This document shows positions 1 to 10,651 of a stretch of 64,000 bases of DNA, one piece after another. The stretch covers positions 62,001-126,000 of the forward strand of contig CAVRVO010000017.1 in assembly GCA_963724625.1 (NCBI GenBank), written 5' to 3'. Each line of letters begins with the position of its first letter. Positions within the stretch are counted from its first letter, which is position 1. The notes below the pieces were generated by a model. That model was given only the letters and a program-made list of their open reading frames with translations, ran no database searches and had not been told where the DNA came from. This DNA comes from DATBVX01 sp963724625. Its GTDB lineage: Bacteria > Pseudomonadota > Gammaproteobacteria > Steroidobacterales > Steroidobacteraceae. A program made the position numbers and the translations under genes.

Positions 1-997
1 GCGGCCCGATGGTGAGCGCCTTGGCGCGCACGATCTCGGGATATGCATCAGGCTTCTGCGCCTGCTCGTAGACCCAGCGACCGGCACTGAGCGTTGGCAC
101 GTAATGCGTGCCCTTGCTCTTCATCAGCAACATCAGGTCGTGATCCATGAACGTGCCATGCTCGATCGAATCGATGCCGGCGTTCACCGCGCGCCGCATG
201 CCCTCGAGCCCATGCGCGTGCGCGGCAACCGTCAACCCGTAGTCGTGAGCGGTATTGATGATGGCGTGCAGCTCCTCATCGTTGAACTGCGGCGCCTGCC
301 CGCTCTTCGCGATGCTGAGCACGCCGCCCGTCACGGTGATCTTGATGACATCCGCGCCTTCCTTGTAGTGCTGACGCACCGCGCGCATCGCTTCGGCCGG
401 ACCATCGACGACGTTGTCCTCGACGCCAGGGCCGGCAATCAGATGCGGCCCCCATCCGTTGGTGAAATCGCCGTGCCCGCCGGTGCTCGCGATGATGCGG
501 CCTGCGGCGAAGATGCGTGGACCGGGCACTTTCCCGGCGTTGATCGCGTTGCGCAGGCTGAAGGCGACGTTGTACATGATGTCGCCACAATCGCGTACGG
601 TCGTGAACCCCGCCTTGAGAGTGCGTTCCGCATACACGACACCGTCAAGCGCATAGTCGGATGGAGATTTCTTGTAGCGCGCCAGCTCGTAGCCGGGATT
701 CGCTTCTTCGGTGAGGTGGACGTGCATATCCATCAGGCCCGGCAACACGGTCGCGTTGCGCAGGTCCACGACCTGATCCTGCGCACCGGCGCTGCGAAAG
801 CCGGCGTCTATGGCGGTGATGCGATTGCCCTCCACCACGATCGTGACGTTGTCCGCCGCCCGGTTGCTGACACCGTCAATGAGGTGACCGGCCTGAATGA
901 GTGTCGCCGCGTGCGACGGGATGGCGAGCCAACATGCGAGCAGCAGTGCCGCTACACGTCCCTGGACGTGCACCACGCTGTGCCGCGATTTGATCAC
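1..997 (-). CDS. Secreted metal-dependent amidohydrolase (partial, 3' end outside window)
   Basis: The minus-strand frame encodes an imidazolonepropionase/prolidase-like amidohydrolase. Visible family marks are the HVH metal motif after LPGLMDM, a KITVTGG segment with the lysine that is usually carboxylated, VAAHAHG and IEHGTF. A hydrophobic N-terminal signal (AALLLACWLA) indicates export. The GTG start at 997 overlaps the TGA of the upstream FKBP gene (GTGA), so translation is probably coupled. The last active-site Asp and the C-terminus lie beyond base 1. Substrate is unknown; members hydrolyse Xaa-Pro dipeptides or other cyclic amides. Family assignment is firm, specificity is not. Confidence 0.85.
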   Translation of the reverse strand, partial: MIKSRHSVVHVQGRVAALLLACWLAIPSHAATLIQAGHLIDGVSNRAADNVTIVVEGNRITAIDAGFRSAGAQDQVVDLRNATVLPGLMDMHVHLTEEANPGYELARYKKSPSDYALDGVVYAERTLKAGFTTVRDCGDIMYNVAFSLRNAINAGKVPGPRIFAAGRIIASTGGHGDFTNGWGPHLIAGPGVEDNVVDGPAEAMRAVRQHYKEGADVIKITVTGGVLSIAKSGQAPQFNDEELHAIINTAHDYGLTVAAHAHGLEGMRRAVNAGIDSIEHGTFMDHDLMLLMKSKGTHYVPTLSAGRWVYEQAQKPDAYPEIVRAKALTIGP

Positions 998-1471
998 GTA
1001 GCGGGAGCCTGGTTTTCGATGCCAACGAGCTCGACGTCGAACACCAGCGTCGCGCCGGGCGGAATCACGCCACCGGCACCCCGATCGCCATACGCCAGCG
1101 CGGCCGGAATCGTCAGGCGTCGCTTGCCGCCGACCTTCATGCCCACGACACCCTGGTCCCATCCCTGGATCACCTCGCCTGCACCGAGCTGGAAGCGGAA
1201 CGGCTCATGGCGATCCAGCGAGCTGTCGAACTTCTTGCCCTTATGATCCGGCGCCGCCAGCCTCGTACAGCCAGCCCGTGTATTGCATGACCGCCGTTGC
1301 TCCGGGCGCGATCGCAGCTCCATTACCGGGCGCGAGATCGACGCTTTGCAGTTCGGTCGGAGGTGGCACCACCGCCGGTGGTGCGGCGGGTTTCGCCGCG
1401 TCCTGGTCGTTGCAAGCTGCGCACAGCAGGACGATGAGCGGCCACGCGAGCCGCGCTTGGAACATTTTCAT
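994..1471 (-). pseudogene. FKBP-type peptidyl-prolyl isomerase lipoprotein, broken by one extra base
   Basis: The first frame starts at ATG 1471 behind GAGGA and gives a lipoprotein signal (LIVLLCAAC) followed by the start of an FKBP domain (YTGWLYE). It then hits a stop at about 1241. The rest of the domain (KKFDSSLDR, VIQGWDQGV, GKRRLTIP, IPPGATLVFDVEL) continues in the +1 frame and ends at 994. Removing one base between about 1249 and 1262 (a GGC/GCC-rich run) restores a 158-residue protein of normal FKBP layout. FKBPs catalyse cis-trans isomerisation of prolyl bonds; this one would be membrane-anchored in the periplasm. The conserved downstream frame favours a sequencing error or a very recent mutation. 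Confidence 0.85.
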
Positions 1472-1497
1472 CGGAAATCCTCGAGATATTGGGAAGA

Positions 1498-1899
1498 TTA
1501 CTTTGAATCCTTCTTCGCGAAATCGAGCGCCGCGGAGTTGATGCAATAGCGCAAGCCGCTCGGCTGCGGGCCATCATCGAACACGTGGCCGAGGTGCGCG
1601 CCGCAATTGGCGCACGTCACCTCTGTACGCACCATGCCATGGCTTTGATCGGTGTGCGTGCGCACATGGTCCCCGGCGAGTGGCAGCCAGAAACTTGGCC
1701 AGCCCGAACCCGAATCGTATTTGTGCTCGGAGTCGAAAAGCTTGGCGCCACAAACGATGCAGCCGTAGGTGCCTTTGTCCTTGTTATATGTGTACGTACC
1801 GGTGAAGGCGCGCTCCGTGCCCTTCTCCTGCGTCACTTGGTATTGCTCCGGCGTGAGACGCTTACGCAGCTCCGCGTCGTCCGGCTTTGCGTTCCCCAT
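1498..1899 (-). CDS. msrB: Peptide-methionine (R)-S-oxide reductase MsrB
   Basis: A 133-residue single-domain MsrB that reduces methionine-R-sulfoxide in oxidised proteins. Two CxxC zinc pairs are visible (CIVC and CANC), together with the SGSGWPSFW and GHVFDDGP blocks and the catalytic cysteine in RYCINS near residue 119. No signal peptide is present, so it should be cytoplasmic. The ATG at 1899 was preferred over the one at 1911 because GGAG lies at the right distance from it. It sits between the FKBP gene and htpG on the same strand, which suggests a protein-quality-control neighbourhood. Confidence 0.95.
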   Translation of the reverse strand: MGNAKPDDAELRKRLTPEQYQVTQEKGTERAFTGTYTYNKDKGTYGCIVCGAKLFDSEHKYDSGSGWPSFWLPLAGDHVRTHTDQSHGMVRTEVTCANCGAHLGHVFDDGPQPSGLRYCINSAALDFAKKDSK

Positions 1900-1985
1900 G
1901 ATTCGCTCCATGTTCTGCAGCCACAGGCGTTGCGGCCGGCAACAGGCGGGCGATTATCTCAGAGCGTGGCGAAATTACGAGACTG

Positions 1986-3893
<1,908 letters not shown>

Positions 3894-3926
3894 CCGCTTG
3901 CATCTCGAAGAGTTTGCAGGCGGCGA

Positions 3927-3954
3927 ATTCTGGGGCCGGAGCGCGCGATGTCAA
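3927..3954 (-). promoter_or_regulatory. Putative sigma-32 (RpoH) promoter of htpG
   Basis: Read on the minus strand, CTTGACA at 3955-3949 is followed after 13 bases by CCCCAGAAT. This is close to the RpoH consensus CTTGAAA-N13/15-CCCCATNT. It lies directly upstream of htpG, a classic RpoH target. The assignment is by motif only. Confidence 0.6.
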
Positions 3955-4016
3955 GGCGTCCTGCCAGGTTCAGCGCGACAACCGACGTAATCGCGGTTGC
4001 CTGAAGCAGAGACGAC

Positions 4017-4145
4017 CTAGCGAAGGATGGTTGTAGCGGAGAAGTCAACATCGACCGGCCAGTCGCAACGCAGGCCTAGCCATGCCTGGCGCAGGCAGCC
4101 GAACCAGTCGTCGATCTCATCCCAGACCTGAAGCAGCACTTCCAT
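4017..4145 (-). CDS. Possible small protein of 42 residues
   Basis: An ATG at 4145 preceded by AAGGA at about ten bases opens a 42-codon frame (MEVLLQVWDEIDDWFGCLRQ at its start) ending at TAG 4017. The product is acidic at the N-terminus and unusually rich in tryptophan (four) for its size. It lies alone between htpG and the divergent parA. I do not recognise a family. The Shine-Dalgarno site and amphipathic composition argue for translation, but a chance frame is possible. Confidence 0.35.
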   Translation of the reverse strand: MEVLLQVWDEIDDWFGCLRQAWLGLRCDWPVDVDFSATTILR

Positions 4146-4328
4146 TTGAGACTATCCTTGCGCCGGAGACGGCGAGCGCAATATAGGCGGGCGCCGCATT
4201 CGGCCGGCGTGAGGACGATCACAGGCCAGCGCGAGTCGCCAATTGGAGTCAGCCTTTGCTTGCGCCGCGTAGGATGGCTGCGTAGGCTCCTTGGCCCACA
4301 GCGTGCTCCAGCGCACACTGTGCTTCCC

Positions 4329-5094
4329 ATGCAGCGTATCGTCGTCCTCAACCCCAAAGGCGGATCTGGCAAGACGACCATCGCCATCAACCTCGCCAGC
4401 TACTACGCCGTGCACGGGCTGCGACCGGTGCTGATGGACTTCGATCCGCAGGGCTCCACCATGCGCTGGCTCAAGAAGCGCAGCATCCAGCAGCCGCCGA
4501 TCCATGGCATCGCCGCTTACGAGGTCAACAACCGCACCACACGCAGCTTCCACCTGCGCGCGCCCGGGCGACGCGCAACGCGTGGTCATGGATACCGCAG
4601 CGGCAATCACCTCGCACCAGATGCCCGAGCTGGTACGCGGGGCCGACGCCATTCTCGTGCCCGTGTTGCCCTCCGACATCGACATCCACGCCTGCTCGAA
4701 ATGCATCGCGGACCTGTTGCTGGTCGCCAAGGTCAAGCGCAACGAGAACCGCATCGCGGTGATCGCCAATCGCGTGCGCAAGCACACGCTGATCTACCAG
4801 TCGCTGATGCGCTTTCTCGCCACGTTGCAGATTCCGATCGTGGCCACCTTCCGCGATTCGCAGAACTACATCCGCGGCGCCGAGCTCGGGCTCGGCATCC
4901 ATGAGATGAAACCCTACCTGGTGCGCGAAGACACCGATCAATGGGATCCGCTGGTGAGATGGCTCGAAGCGTGCGGTATGCAGCGCCCCGTGGCGCCAGT
5001 CGCGCAACCTGCAGCAGGGGCGGAGCCGGTCGGCGTGGAGCCGGATGAAGTCAGCGTGGAAGAGCCGGCTCCGGACGGGAGCCTGGCGCTATGA
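4329..5094 (+). pseudogene. ParA/MinD-family partition ATPase, interrupted by one extra base
   Basis: From ATG 4329 the frame reads a deviant Walker A (KGGSGKTT, residues 9-16) and the DFDPQGS switch, then runs out of register near 4563-4566. The next frame immediately supplies the Walker B region (VVMDTAAAI), the LVPVLPSDIDI segment and the C-terminal half to TGA 5094. One extra C in GCGCCCGGGCG explains it; removing it gives a 254-residue orphan ParA-like protein with an acidic, proline-rich tail. Such ATPases position chromosomes, plasmids or protein clusters; no parB lies beside it. It is divergent from the htpG side and convergent with the next gene, seven bases away. Confidence 0.85.
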
Positions 5095-5101
5095 AAAAAG
5101 G

Positions 5102-5335
5102 CTATTTCTCGCTCTTATCGAAAGAACCGCGAACCTTGTCCGCCCAGTTCTTGTAATTGCTCCAGCTGTTGAGATTGCGCGTGATCGCCGAGTGGCGGCC
5201 GCCGCCTTTCTGCTGCGCACGGTTGAGCCAGCTCGTATACGCCTCCAACGTCTCCGCCTTGCCGCGCGGAGCGAGTTCATCCGCACCGCGGCGCGGACCG
5301 TTGACGTCGTTTCGATAAGTCTTGCTGTCGCTCAT
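5102..5335 (-). CDS. Conserved-looking small hypothetical protein
   Basis: A 77-residue hydrophilic, basic protein starting MSDSKTYRND and rich in R, K, N and S, with no signal peptide or membrane segment. The ATG at 5335 is favoured because the reading upstream of it is low-complexity translation of intergenic sequence. Its stop lies seven bases from the parA stop on the other strand. I recognise no family. The polar composition would suit a nucleic-acid or protein-binding role, but that is a guess. Confidence 0.6.
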   Translation of the reverse strand: MSDSKTYRNDVNGPRRGADELAPRGKAETLEAYTSWLNRAQQKGGGRHSAITRNLNSWSNYKNWADKVRGSFDKSEK

Positions 5336-5525
5336 CCGATATCCCATGCCAGATTGCAGGGGACAGTACTGCCCACCCCTACCCCACGACAGGAACTGGT
5401 TCACACGCATCCGGGACCTGCCGACGAACGCGGGCGAGTGCGACTGGCGTCGCACCGATAATGCAATTCCGGGTTATGTCCGCTGCGATCGCCGTGCCGG
5501 GCGCGTGACGCCGCGCACGCCGCGA

Positions 5526-6242
5526 TCAGGCGTGTTTATCGAGCTCCTCGCCCAACAACGCAGCGAACAATGGACGCATGTCGGCGAGCGACTGATCAAT
5601 CGCGGTCGGGAGCAGCGTGGTGTAAGCGTCGAGGAGCACCACGGCGTTGCGAGCCGGATCGCTTCCCGTTGCAGCGCCGATGCGCTTCGCGAGACCACGG
5701 TTGACCGTGTGCAACTCGGCGTACGCTTGCTTGAGCCCGTCGAGTTTCAGATCTGCCGGCGCGCCGTTTCCAGCCTTCAGAATCTGGGCCAGCGCGTACA
5801 TCGTGACCGAGCGATAGATGGTCTCCAGTTCGCTCGCCAACGGCACGTGAAACCTTGCCATCGGGCGCAGGAATTCGGTCCGCGGGCAGCCGCTGGTCGC
5901 CATGATCAGACCGAGCAGCGAGCTCAGGGCCTGTTGCGCAGCGGTTTCCTGGGTCACGACACGCTCCACGATATGCACGTCGACCCGCACCTGGTCATAG
6001 GACACGAGCCGTTCCAGGCGCTCGATGATCCCGACCAGCTGAACTGCTACTGGACACTGCGGGTGCGCGCTCGCCTGGAGCGGACAGTTGTCGCATTGGT
6101 TGAAACCGAGTGCGGTCCAGAATGGCAGCTCGGGCGGATGCGGATTGAGGAGACGAAAATCGCGAGGATCGAAGAACAGATCGAAGACTTCGCGCCTGCC
6201 ATCCGGGAGCTGGAAGCGGTAGCGGACGCGCAGCGGACCCAT
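5526..6242 (-). CDS. Conserved hypothetical protein with a cysteine-rich CxxC motif
   Basis: A 238-residue soluble protein. The first 45 residues (VRYRFQLPDGRREVFDLFFD) look like a small beta-structured domain. They are followed by NQCDNCPL and, ten residues on, QCPVA, a C-x2-C-x10-C arrangement that could bind metal. The C-terminal two thirds are predicted helical. No catalytic motif of a known enzyme is apparent. It is read toward htpG with its own short leader and sits 44 bases downstream of ppnN. It may belong to a domain-of-unknown-function family, but I cannot name it with certainty. Confidence 0.75.
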   Translation of the reverse strand: MGPLRVRYRFQLPDGRREVFDLFFDPRDFRLLNPHPPELPFWTALGFNQCDNCPLQASAHPQCPVAVQLVGIIERLERLVSYDQVRVDVHIVERVVTQETAAQQALSSLLGLIMATSGCPRTEFLRPMARFHVPLASELETIYRSVTMYALAQILKAGNGAPADLKLDGLKQAYAELHTVNRGLAKRIGAATGSDPARNAVVLLDAYTTLLPTAIDQSLADMRPLFAALLGEELDKHA

Positions 6243-6286
6243 GGCGCAATCATGGCGCGTCGCGCGCCATTGGGCCAGCGGCTTCT

Positions 6287-7672
6287 TCAGCTCACCAGTC
6301 GATAGCAGGGCTGGTAGTGACCATTGGCAATCTTCATGCGCCGCTCGGCCACGAACCCAGTCAGCAGCGTATCGAGCGCCGCGACGATGGAACGATCACC
6401 ACGAATCTCGAAGGGTCCGTATTTCTCGATGGCGCGCACGCCGGCTTCCTTGACGTTCCCGGCCACGATCCCGGAGAAGGCGCGCCGCAGGTTCGCGGCT
6501 CGCTGGTGCACTGGCTGATCCGCTCCCAGCTCGAGCGCACGCATGTTCTCGTGCGTAACCTCGAAAGGCAGCTGGAGCTCCCGTGGAATGCGCAGCAGCC
6601 AGTTGAAGTTGTACGAGTCGTTCGACTGGTGTCGCCACTCGCGTACCTGTTCCGTGCCGTTCACCAGTGCCCGGGCAGTTCCGGCGGGGTCGCCCGCCAT
6701 GATCCGGTAACGCTTCTGCGCTTCAGCGCCGAGGGTCGTGCCGATGAAGCGATTGATCTGCTCGAAGTAGCCAGCACTCTCGGCGGGCCCGGTGAAGATT
6801 ACCGGGAAGGGCTGAGTGGCATTGGCCGGATCGAGCAGGATGCCGAGCAGATAAAGAATCTCCTCTGCGGTGCCAGCTCCGCCCGGAAACACCACGATGC
6901 CGTGCGCCACGCGCGCGAACGCCTCGAGGCGTTTCTCGATGTCCGGCATGATCACGAGGTGGCTGACGATCGGGTTCGGCGGCTCCGCGGCGATGATGCC
7001 GGGTTCGGTGATGCCGATATAGCGACCGGATTGGATGCGCTGCTTGGAATGGCCAATCGTGGCGCCTTTCATCGGACCTTTCATCGCCCCCGGACCACAC
7101 CCGGTCGAGACGTCGAACCCTCGCAGGCCGAGCTCGTAGCCGACCTTCTTGGTGTAGTCGTACTCCTCGCGGCTGATGGCATGCCCGCCCCAGCACACGA
7201 TGAGGTTGGTCTTGCCGCGCACATCGAGAATGCGTGCGTTGCGCAGGATGTGAAACACGGCGTTGGTGATGCTCGCCGGGTCCTTGAGATCGAACCGCCC
7301 GCTGTCGATGATCTCGCTGCCGATGTAGATGACGTCGCGCAGCACCGCAAACAGGTGCTCCTTGATGCCCTGGATCATCTCCCCATCGACGAAGGCGGTT
7401 GCCGGGGCGTTGCGCAACACCAGCTTGATGCCCCAGGTCTGGTGTTCGATGCGGATATCGAAATCGCGATAGCGTTCGAAGACGTCCTTCGCGCTATCGA
7501 TCTCGCTGCCTGAGTTGAGTACTGCGAGCGCACATTTGCGAAACAGCTCGTAGGTGCCCCCACGCCCGCTGTCGAGGAGCTTGGCGACTTCCGCCTGCGA
7601 GAGATTTTCGAGACTGCCCTTGGGTGTGACTCGAGCGTCTACAAAATCGGAAATGACGATACTGGTTTCCAC
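6287..7672 (-). CDS. ppnN: Nucleotide 5'-monophosphate nucleosidase PpnN (YgdH, LOG family)
   Basis: A 461-residue protein of the same length and architecture as E. coli PpnN. The central LOG/Rossmann domain carries GCGPGAMKGPMKGA (191-204) and the PGGAGTAEE signature (263-271). Flanking N- and C-terminal domains match the PpnN type rather than the short cytokinin-type LOG enzymes. PpnN cleaves purine and pyrimidine nucleoside monophosphates to base plus ribose 5-phosphate, and in E. coli it is a (p)ppGpp target, so it links nucleotide salvage to stringent control. Cytoplasmic. Confidence 0.95.
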   Translation of the reverse strand: METSIVISDFVDARVTPKGSLENLSQAEVAKLLDSGRGGTYELFRKCALAVLNSGSEIDSAKDVFERYRDFDIRIEHQTWGIKLVLRNAPATAFVDGEMIQGIKEHLFAVLRDVIYIGSEIIDSGRFDLKDPASITNAVFHILRNARILDVRGKTNLIVCWGGHAISREEYDYTKKVGYELGLRGFDVSTGCGPGAMKGPMKGATIGHSKQRIQSGRYIGITEPGIIAAEPPNPIVSHLVIMPDIEKRLEAFARVAHGIVVFPGGAGTAEEILYLLGILLDPANATQPFPVIFTGPAESAGYFEQINRFIGTTLGAEAQKRYRIMAGDPAGTARALVNGTEQVREWRHQSNDSYNFNWLLRIPRELQLPFEVTHENMRALELGADQPVHQRAANLRRAFSGIVAGNVKEAGVRAIEKYGPFEIRGDRSIVAALDTLLTGFVAERRMKIANGHYQPCYRLVS

Positions 7673-7706
7673 TACACGGCGCGGCCGCAGCCTGCGGCCT
7701 CGATAT

Positions 7707-8210
7707 TCAAGGCAGGATTTCGATCGGCGTGTCCGCGCCGGTACTCAGCCAGATTTCGACCATATCGGAATTTGAAACCGCGATGCAGCCGTCCGTCCAA
7801 TCCCGGTCATAGTACTCGGGCGGGTGCCTCAGGCGATTGGGCAAGCCGTGAATCATGATCAGGCCACCGGGAGCATAGCCGAGCTGGCGGGCGCGGCGGA
7901 TGTCCTGGTCGCTCGGATAGGAAATCTGGATCGACAGAAAGAACTCGCTGTTGGGGTTGCGACGTGCCAGCCGATAGCTGCCCTCAGGCGTACGGAAATC
8001 GCCTTCGCGCAGCTTCGGGCCGCTGGGATCGAGGCCGAGTGCAATGCGGTAGTTGCCCACAACCTCGCCGTCGCGCACCAGGCTCAGGCTACGTTCGGCC
8101 TTGTGCACGATGATCTGATCGCAGCGCTGAAAAGTTGCGAGAGGGACGGCGTTCTGCGCGGCGAATGACAGCGCCCCGCACGCAAACATCCACGAGAGTA
8201 CTTTCTGCAT
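7707..8210 (-). CDS. L,D-transpeptidase (YkuD domain), exported
   Basis: A 167-residue protein with an N-terminal signal (VLSWMFACGALSFAAQ) and a single YkuD fold. The catalytic motif is present as MIHG at 119-122 and TDGCIAV at 139-145, giving His121 and Cys142. The usual Ser before the xGC is replaced by Thr. Members crosslink peptidoglycan at 3-3 bonds or attach lipoproteins to it; this short form resembles the ErfK/YafK-like stand-alone enzymes. ATG 8210 places the signal peptide at the N-terminus, and the preceding in-frame residues are not signal-like. Confidence 0.9.
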   Translation of the reverse strand: MQKVLSWMFACGALSFAAQNAVPLATFQRCDQIIVHKAERSLSLVRDGEVVGNYRIALGLDPSGPKLREGDFRTPEGSYRLARRNPNSEFFLSIQISYPSDQDIRRARQLGYAPGGLIMIHGLPNRLRHPPEYYDRDWTDGCIAVSNSDMVEIWLSTGADTPIEILP

Positions 8211-8353
8211 CCGGCCTACTCGCGCCTCCACCCCGTTGGACCGGTGCCGATTATAGAGGTGCCCGAAGGGATAGTAGATCGGCAATGCGTCACAGCAGCG
8301 GCGCAAACTCTGAGCGCTGTCGCTCACGACAGACAATGGCGCTGCCTGAAGGA

Positions 8354-9574
8354 CTAGCCGAGCTCCACGCGAATCAATTCGACCGCGCGGCGTAGCGCTT
8401 GCTCGACGACGCGCGTTTCGGGGTGCCGCACGATCATGTAGCCGGCGCCCTCGTAACCTGTCGGTTGGGCATGGCCGGCCTGCGGCAGGCGCGCCTCCAC
8501 TACCAACGAGCCGAGTTCGCGCTGTGCCTGAGCCAGTCCGTGCACCGCACGCACCCGCCCGGTTCCCATACCGCGCAAGTACGCTGCCCCGGCGCTGAAA
8601 TCACGGCGCGGCACCGTGAACTCATCCGTCACCATCAATCTCGGCCAGGCTCGATAAAAGTCGCAGTTGCTGGAGTAGGAGATCAGCGTGGTGAACTGTG
8701 CGCCCGGCGGCCGCGCGGCGACCTCGGAGATCGCGATGCCCCCGTCTGCACGCCGGAACCATTCCATGTGAGTCATGCCGGTCGTCAGACCCAATGCGCG
8801 CAGTGCCGGTCCGGCGGCGGCGCGGATTTCATCGTATTCCGGTCCCTCGATCTCACGCGGCAGCAGCACGCACCATTGAATCCAGGCGTTCTCTAGCACC
8901 GTGAGCGGCGCTGGCAGATAGCGCGAGATCGAATACCAGACGATCCGCCCGTCGATCGCGACACTGTCGAAGGAATGCTCCTCGCCCTGCAGGAACTCTT
9001 CGAACAGTGCCGGGCGGCGCGCATCGGGCGGGTGCCGCCCCAGATAGGCCTCGAGTTGCGCCGAGTCTTCAAGGCGATAGGTGTTGACGGCCCCGGCGCC
9101 GGCTGGCGGCTTCACGACCACGGGGTAACCGACCTCCCGCGTGAAGGAGAAGGCATCGGTCGGCTGCACGATGAGCTGGTGACGTGCGCAGGGAAGGCCT
9201 GCCGCCTCCAGTACGCGCTTCATGGTGGCCTTGTCGCGAAAATTTTCGGCCGCCTCGACCGACAGGCCCGGCAGCCCGAAGTGCGCGCGCACTTTGGCGA
9301 GCGGTACCTGAAGCTGCTCCAGGGAACCGATGATGCGATCCGGTTTTCCCAGCTGCTGCGAAAGGGCTTCGATTGCTCCAGCAATCTGCCCGGCGTCGAG
9401 CCCGTCGCTGATGCGCCAATGCCCGGCGATGCGGCCCCGGACGTCCGGCGGCAGTCGCTCCAGCGGATCCTGGCTGATGATTGCGAGCCGGGTGCCCTCG
9501 AGCTGCGCAGCACCGGCGACGAACCGCAGGGTCGCTTCCATGAAGAACGGCACGACAAAGATGACAGTGCTCAC
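8354..9574 (-). CDS. ATP-grasp domain ligase of unknown substrate
   Basis: A 406-residue ATP-grasp protein. The nucleotide-binding lobe includes GYPVVVKPPAGAGAVNT and the metal-binding end shows ISEVAARPPGAQF. The fold resembles the carboxylate-amine ligases related to biotin carboxylase and PurK. GTG 9574 is the chosen start because GGAGG precedes it by nine bases; an upstream in-frame ATG at 9616 lacks such a site. It is divergent from the lipoprotein gene at 9645 and probably shares the intergenic promoter region. No neighbour defines a pathway, so the substrate stays open. Confidence 0.85.
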   Translation of the reverse strand: MSTVIFVVPFFMEATLRFVAGAAQLEGTRLAIISQDPLERLPPDVRGRIAGHWRISDGLDAGQIAGAIEALSQQLGKPDRIIGSLEQLQVPLAKVRAHFGLPGLSVEAAENFRDKATMKRVLEAAGLPCARHQLIVQPTDAFSFTREVGYPVVVKPPAGAGAVNTYRLEDSAQLEAYLGRHPPDARRPALFEEFLQGEEHSFDSVAIDGRIVWYSISRYLPAPLTVLENAWIQWCVLLPREIEGPEYDEIRAAAGPALRALGLTTGMTHMEWFRRADGGIAISEVAARPPGAQFTTLISYSSNCDFYRAWPRLMVTDEFTVPRRDFSAGAAYLRGMGTGRVRAVHGLAQAQRELGSLVVEARLPQAGHAQPTGYEGAGYMIVRHPETRVVEQALRRAVELIRVELG

Positions 9575-9644
9575 CAGGGCGGACCTCCGGGCTCCCGCGA
9601 ACCGGCCCGATGCCATTATGCTTGCGCACAATGACGAGGGGACC

Positions 9645-10238
9645 ATGAACACGCTTTCCAGCCACTTCACCTGCACAGCGCTGATCGCGCTCCTGACTGC
9701 CTGTGCCGCAGGCCCGGACAACGAAGTGCGGGAGCAGCTCGACCAGCGCACCGGCGTCACGGTGACACGGATGAAGGAGGCGCTGCAGTTCTATTCACCG
9801 CTTCCCGAACTCGGGCTGCAGGCGACCCGTTTCGCCTATCTCGGCCCGCTCGAAGTGAATCGCATGGGGCAGCGCAATACGTATCTCTGGCTGAGCGTTC
9901 TGCCCGGAAGCGCCTCCGAGGGACGTGATGGGGCCGAGGCTGCGCCACCGGCACGACTGCGGCTGATCGTGGATGAAGAAAGCTTCGACCTGGAGGTTGT
10001 CGCGAGCAGCGCAGAACAGATCGATCTCGGCAAGCGTGCGTATCCGCGACCGGCGGACTGGGCGCGCGAGGGCTACTGGTCGGCTTCCCCCGAAGTGCTC
10101 GCGCGCCTCGCGACTGCGGCAAGCCTGCTGCTCGAGATCGACTCGGGCGATGGTCAGTTGAGACGCTACGAGCCGTGGAAAGCGGACCTGGACACGCTCA
10201 AGCAATTCGTGGCGCAGATCTCTCCCGACGCGCCCTGA
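9645..10238 (+). CDS. Hypothetical lipoprotein
   Basis: A 197-residue protein with a lipoprotein signal ending LLTAC (Cys20). The start ATG has GAGGGG just upstream. The mature part has beta-rich segments (TRFAYLGPLEVNRMG, LRLIVDEESFDLEVV) and no catalytic motif that I recognise. It is the only plus-strand gene of this stretch and faces away from the ATP-grasp gene. Probably an inner-leaflet-of-outer-membrane or periplasmic lipoprotein of unknown role. Confidence 0.75.
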   Translation: MNTLSSHFTCTALIALLTACAAGPDNEVREQLDQRTGVTVTRMKEALQFYSPLPELGLQATRFAYLGPLEVNRMGQRNTYLWLSVLPGSASEGRDGAEAAPPARLRLIVDEESFDLEVVASSAEQIDLGKRAYPRPADWAREGYWSASPEVLARLATAASLLLEIDSGDGQLRRYEPWKADLDTLKQFVAQISPDAP

Positions 10239-10258
10239 TCTGCGCCGCCCTTGGGATC

Positions 10259-10651
10259 TCAGGACGGTTGCAGCTCCACGCGTTCGCAGGAACGGTTCCC
10301 CGGTCGCATCTCGGCCTGTAGCCGATAACGCTCCCCCGCGGCAACTTCCACGTCGAGTGCATGCCGGCTTGCCGTGGCGCCGTCGCCGCCCAACTGGCAG
10401 TCGATCAACAGGGAGTGCTTGCCTGGGAGTAATGCGACGCTGCTGTACCGCAGGTCCACTTCCTTCCCGTCCACGGCACGAATCACCAGGGCGAGGGGCG
10501 TCGTCGCCCGAAGCTTCGCAGCACCGCTGATCACTGCTACTTCGCTTGCGGACTTGTGACTGCCCTCGTATGCCTGAAAAGTCCCGCAAGCCGCCGGCAT
10601 CACCAGCATCGCGCTGACGGCGATGGCAATGGAGATAGGCGCCGCTCTCAC
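10259..10651 (-). CDS. Small hypothetical lipoprotein
   Basis: A 130-residue protein starting at GTG 10651, which overlaps the TGA of the lytic transglycosylase gene (GTGA), so the two are probably co-translated. A signal sequence ends at MPAAC (Cys22). The mature part contains a PEGA-like beta segment around LLPGKHSLLIDC and further strands (ALDVEVAAGERYRLQAE). The function is not recognised. Coupling to a murein hydrolase suggests an envelope role. Confidence 0.7.
   Translation of the reverse strand: MRAAPISIAIAVSAMLVMPAACGTFQAYEGSHKSASEVAVISGAAKLRATTPLALVIRAVDGKEVDLRYSSVALLPGKHSLLIDCQLGGDGATASRHALDVEVAAGERYRLQAEMRPGNRSCERVELQPS

Noticed and set aside
104..1246. A 380-codon plus-strand frame opposite the amidohydrolase and FKBP
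   Set aside because: Its translation has no protein-family features, whereas the minus strand has clear catalytic motifs in the same region.
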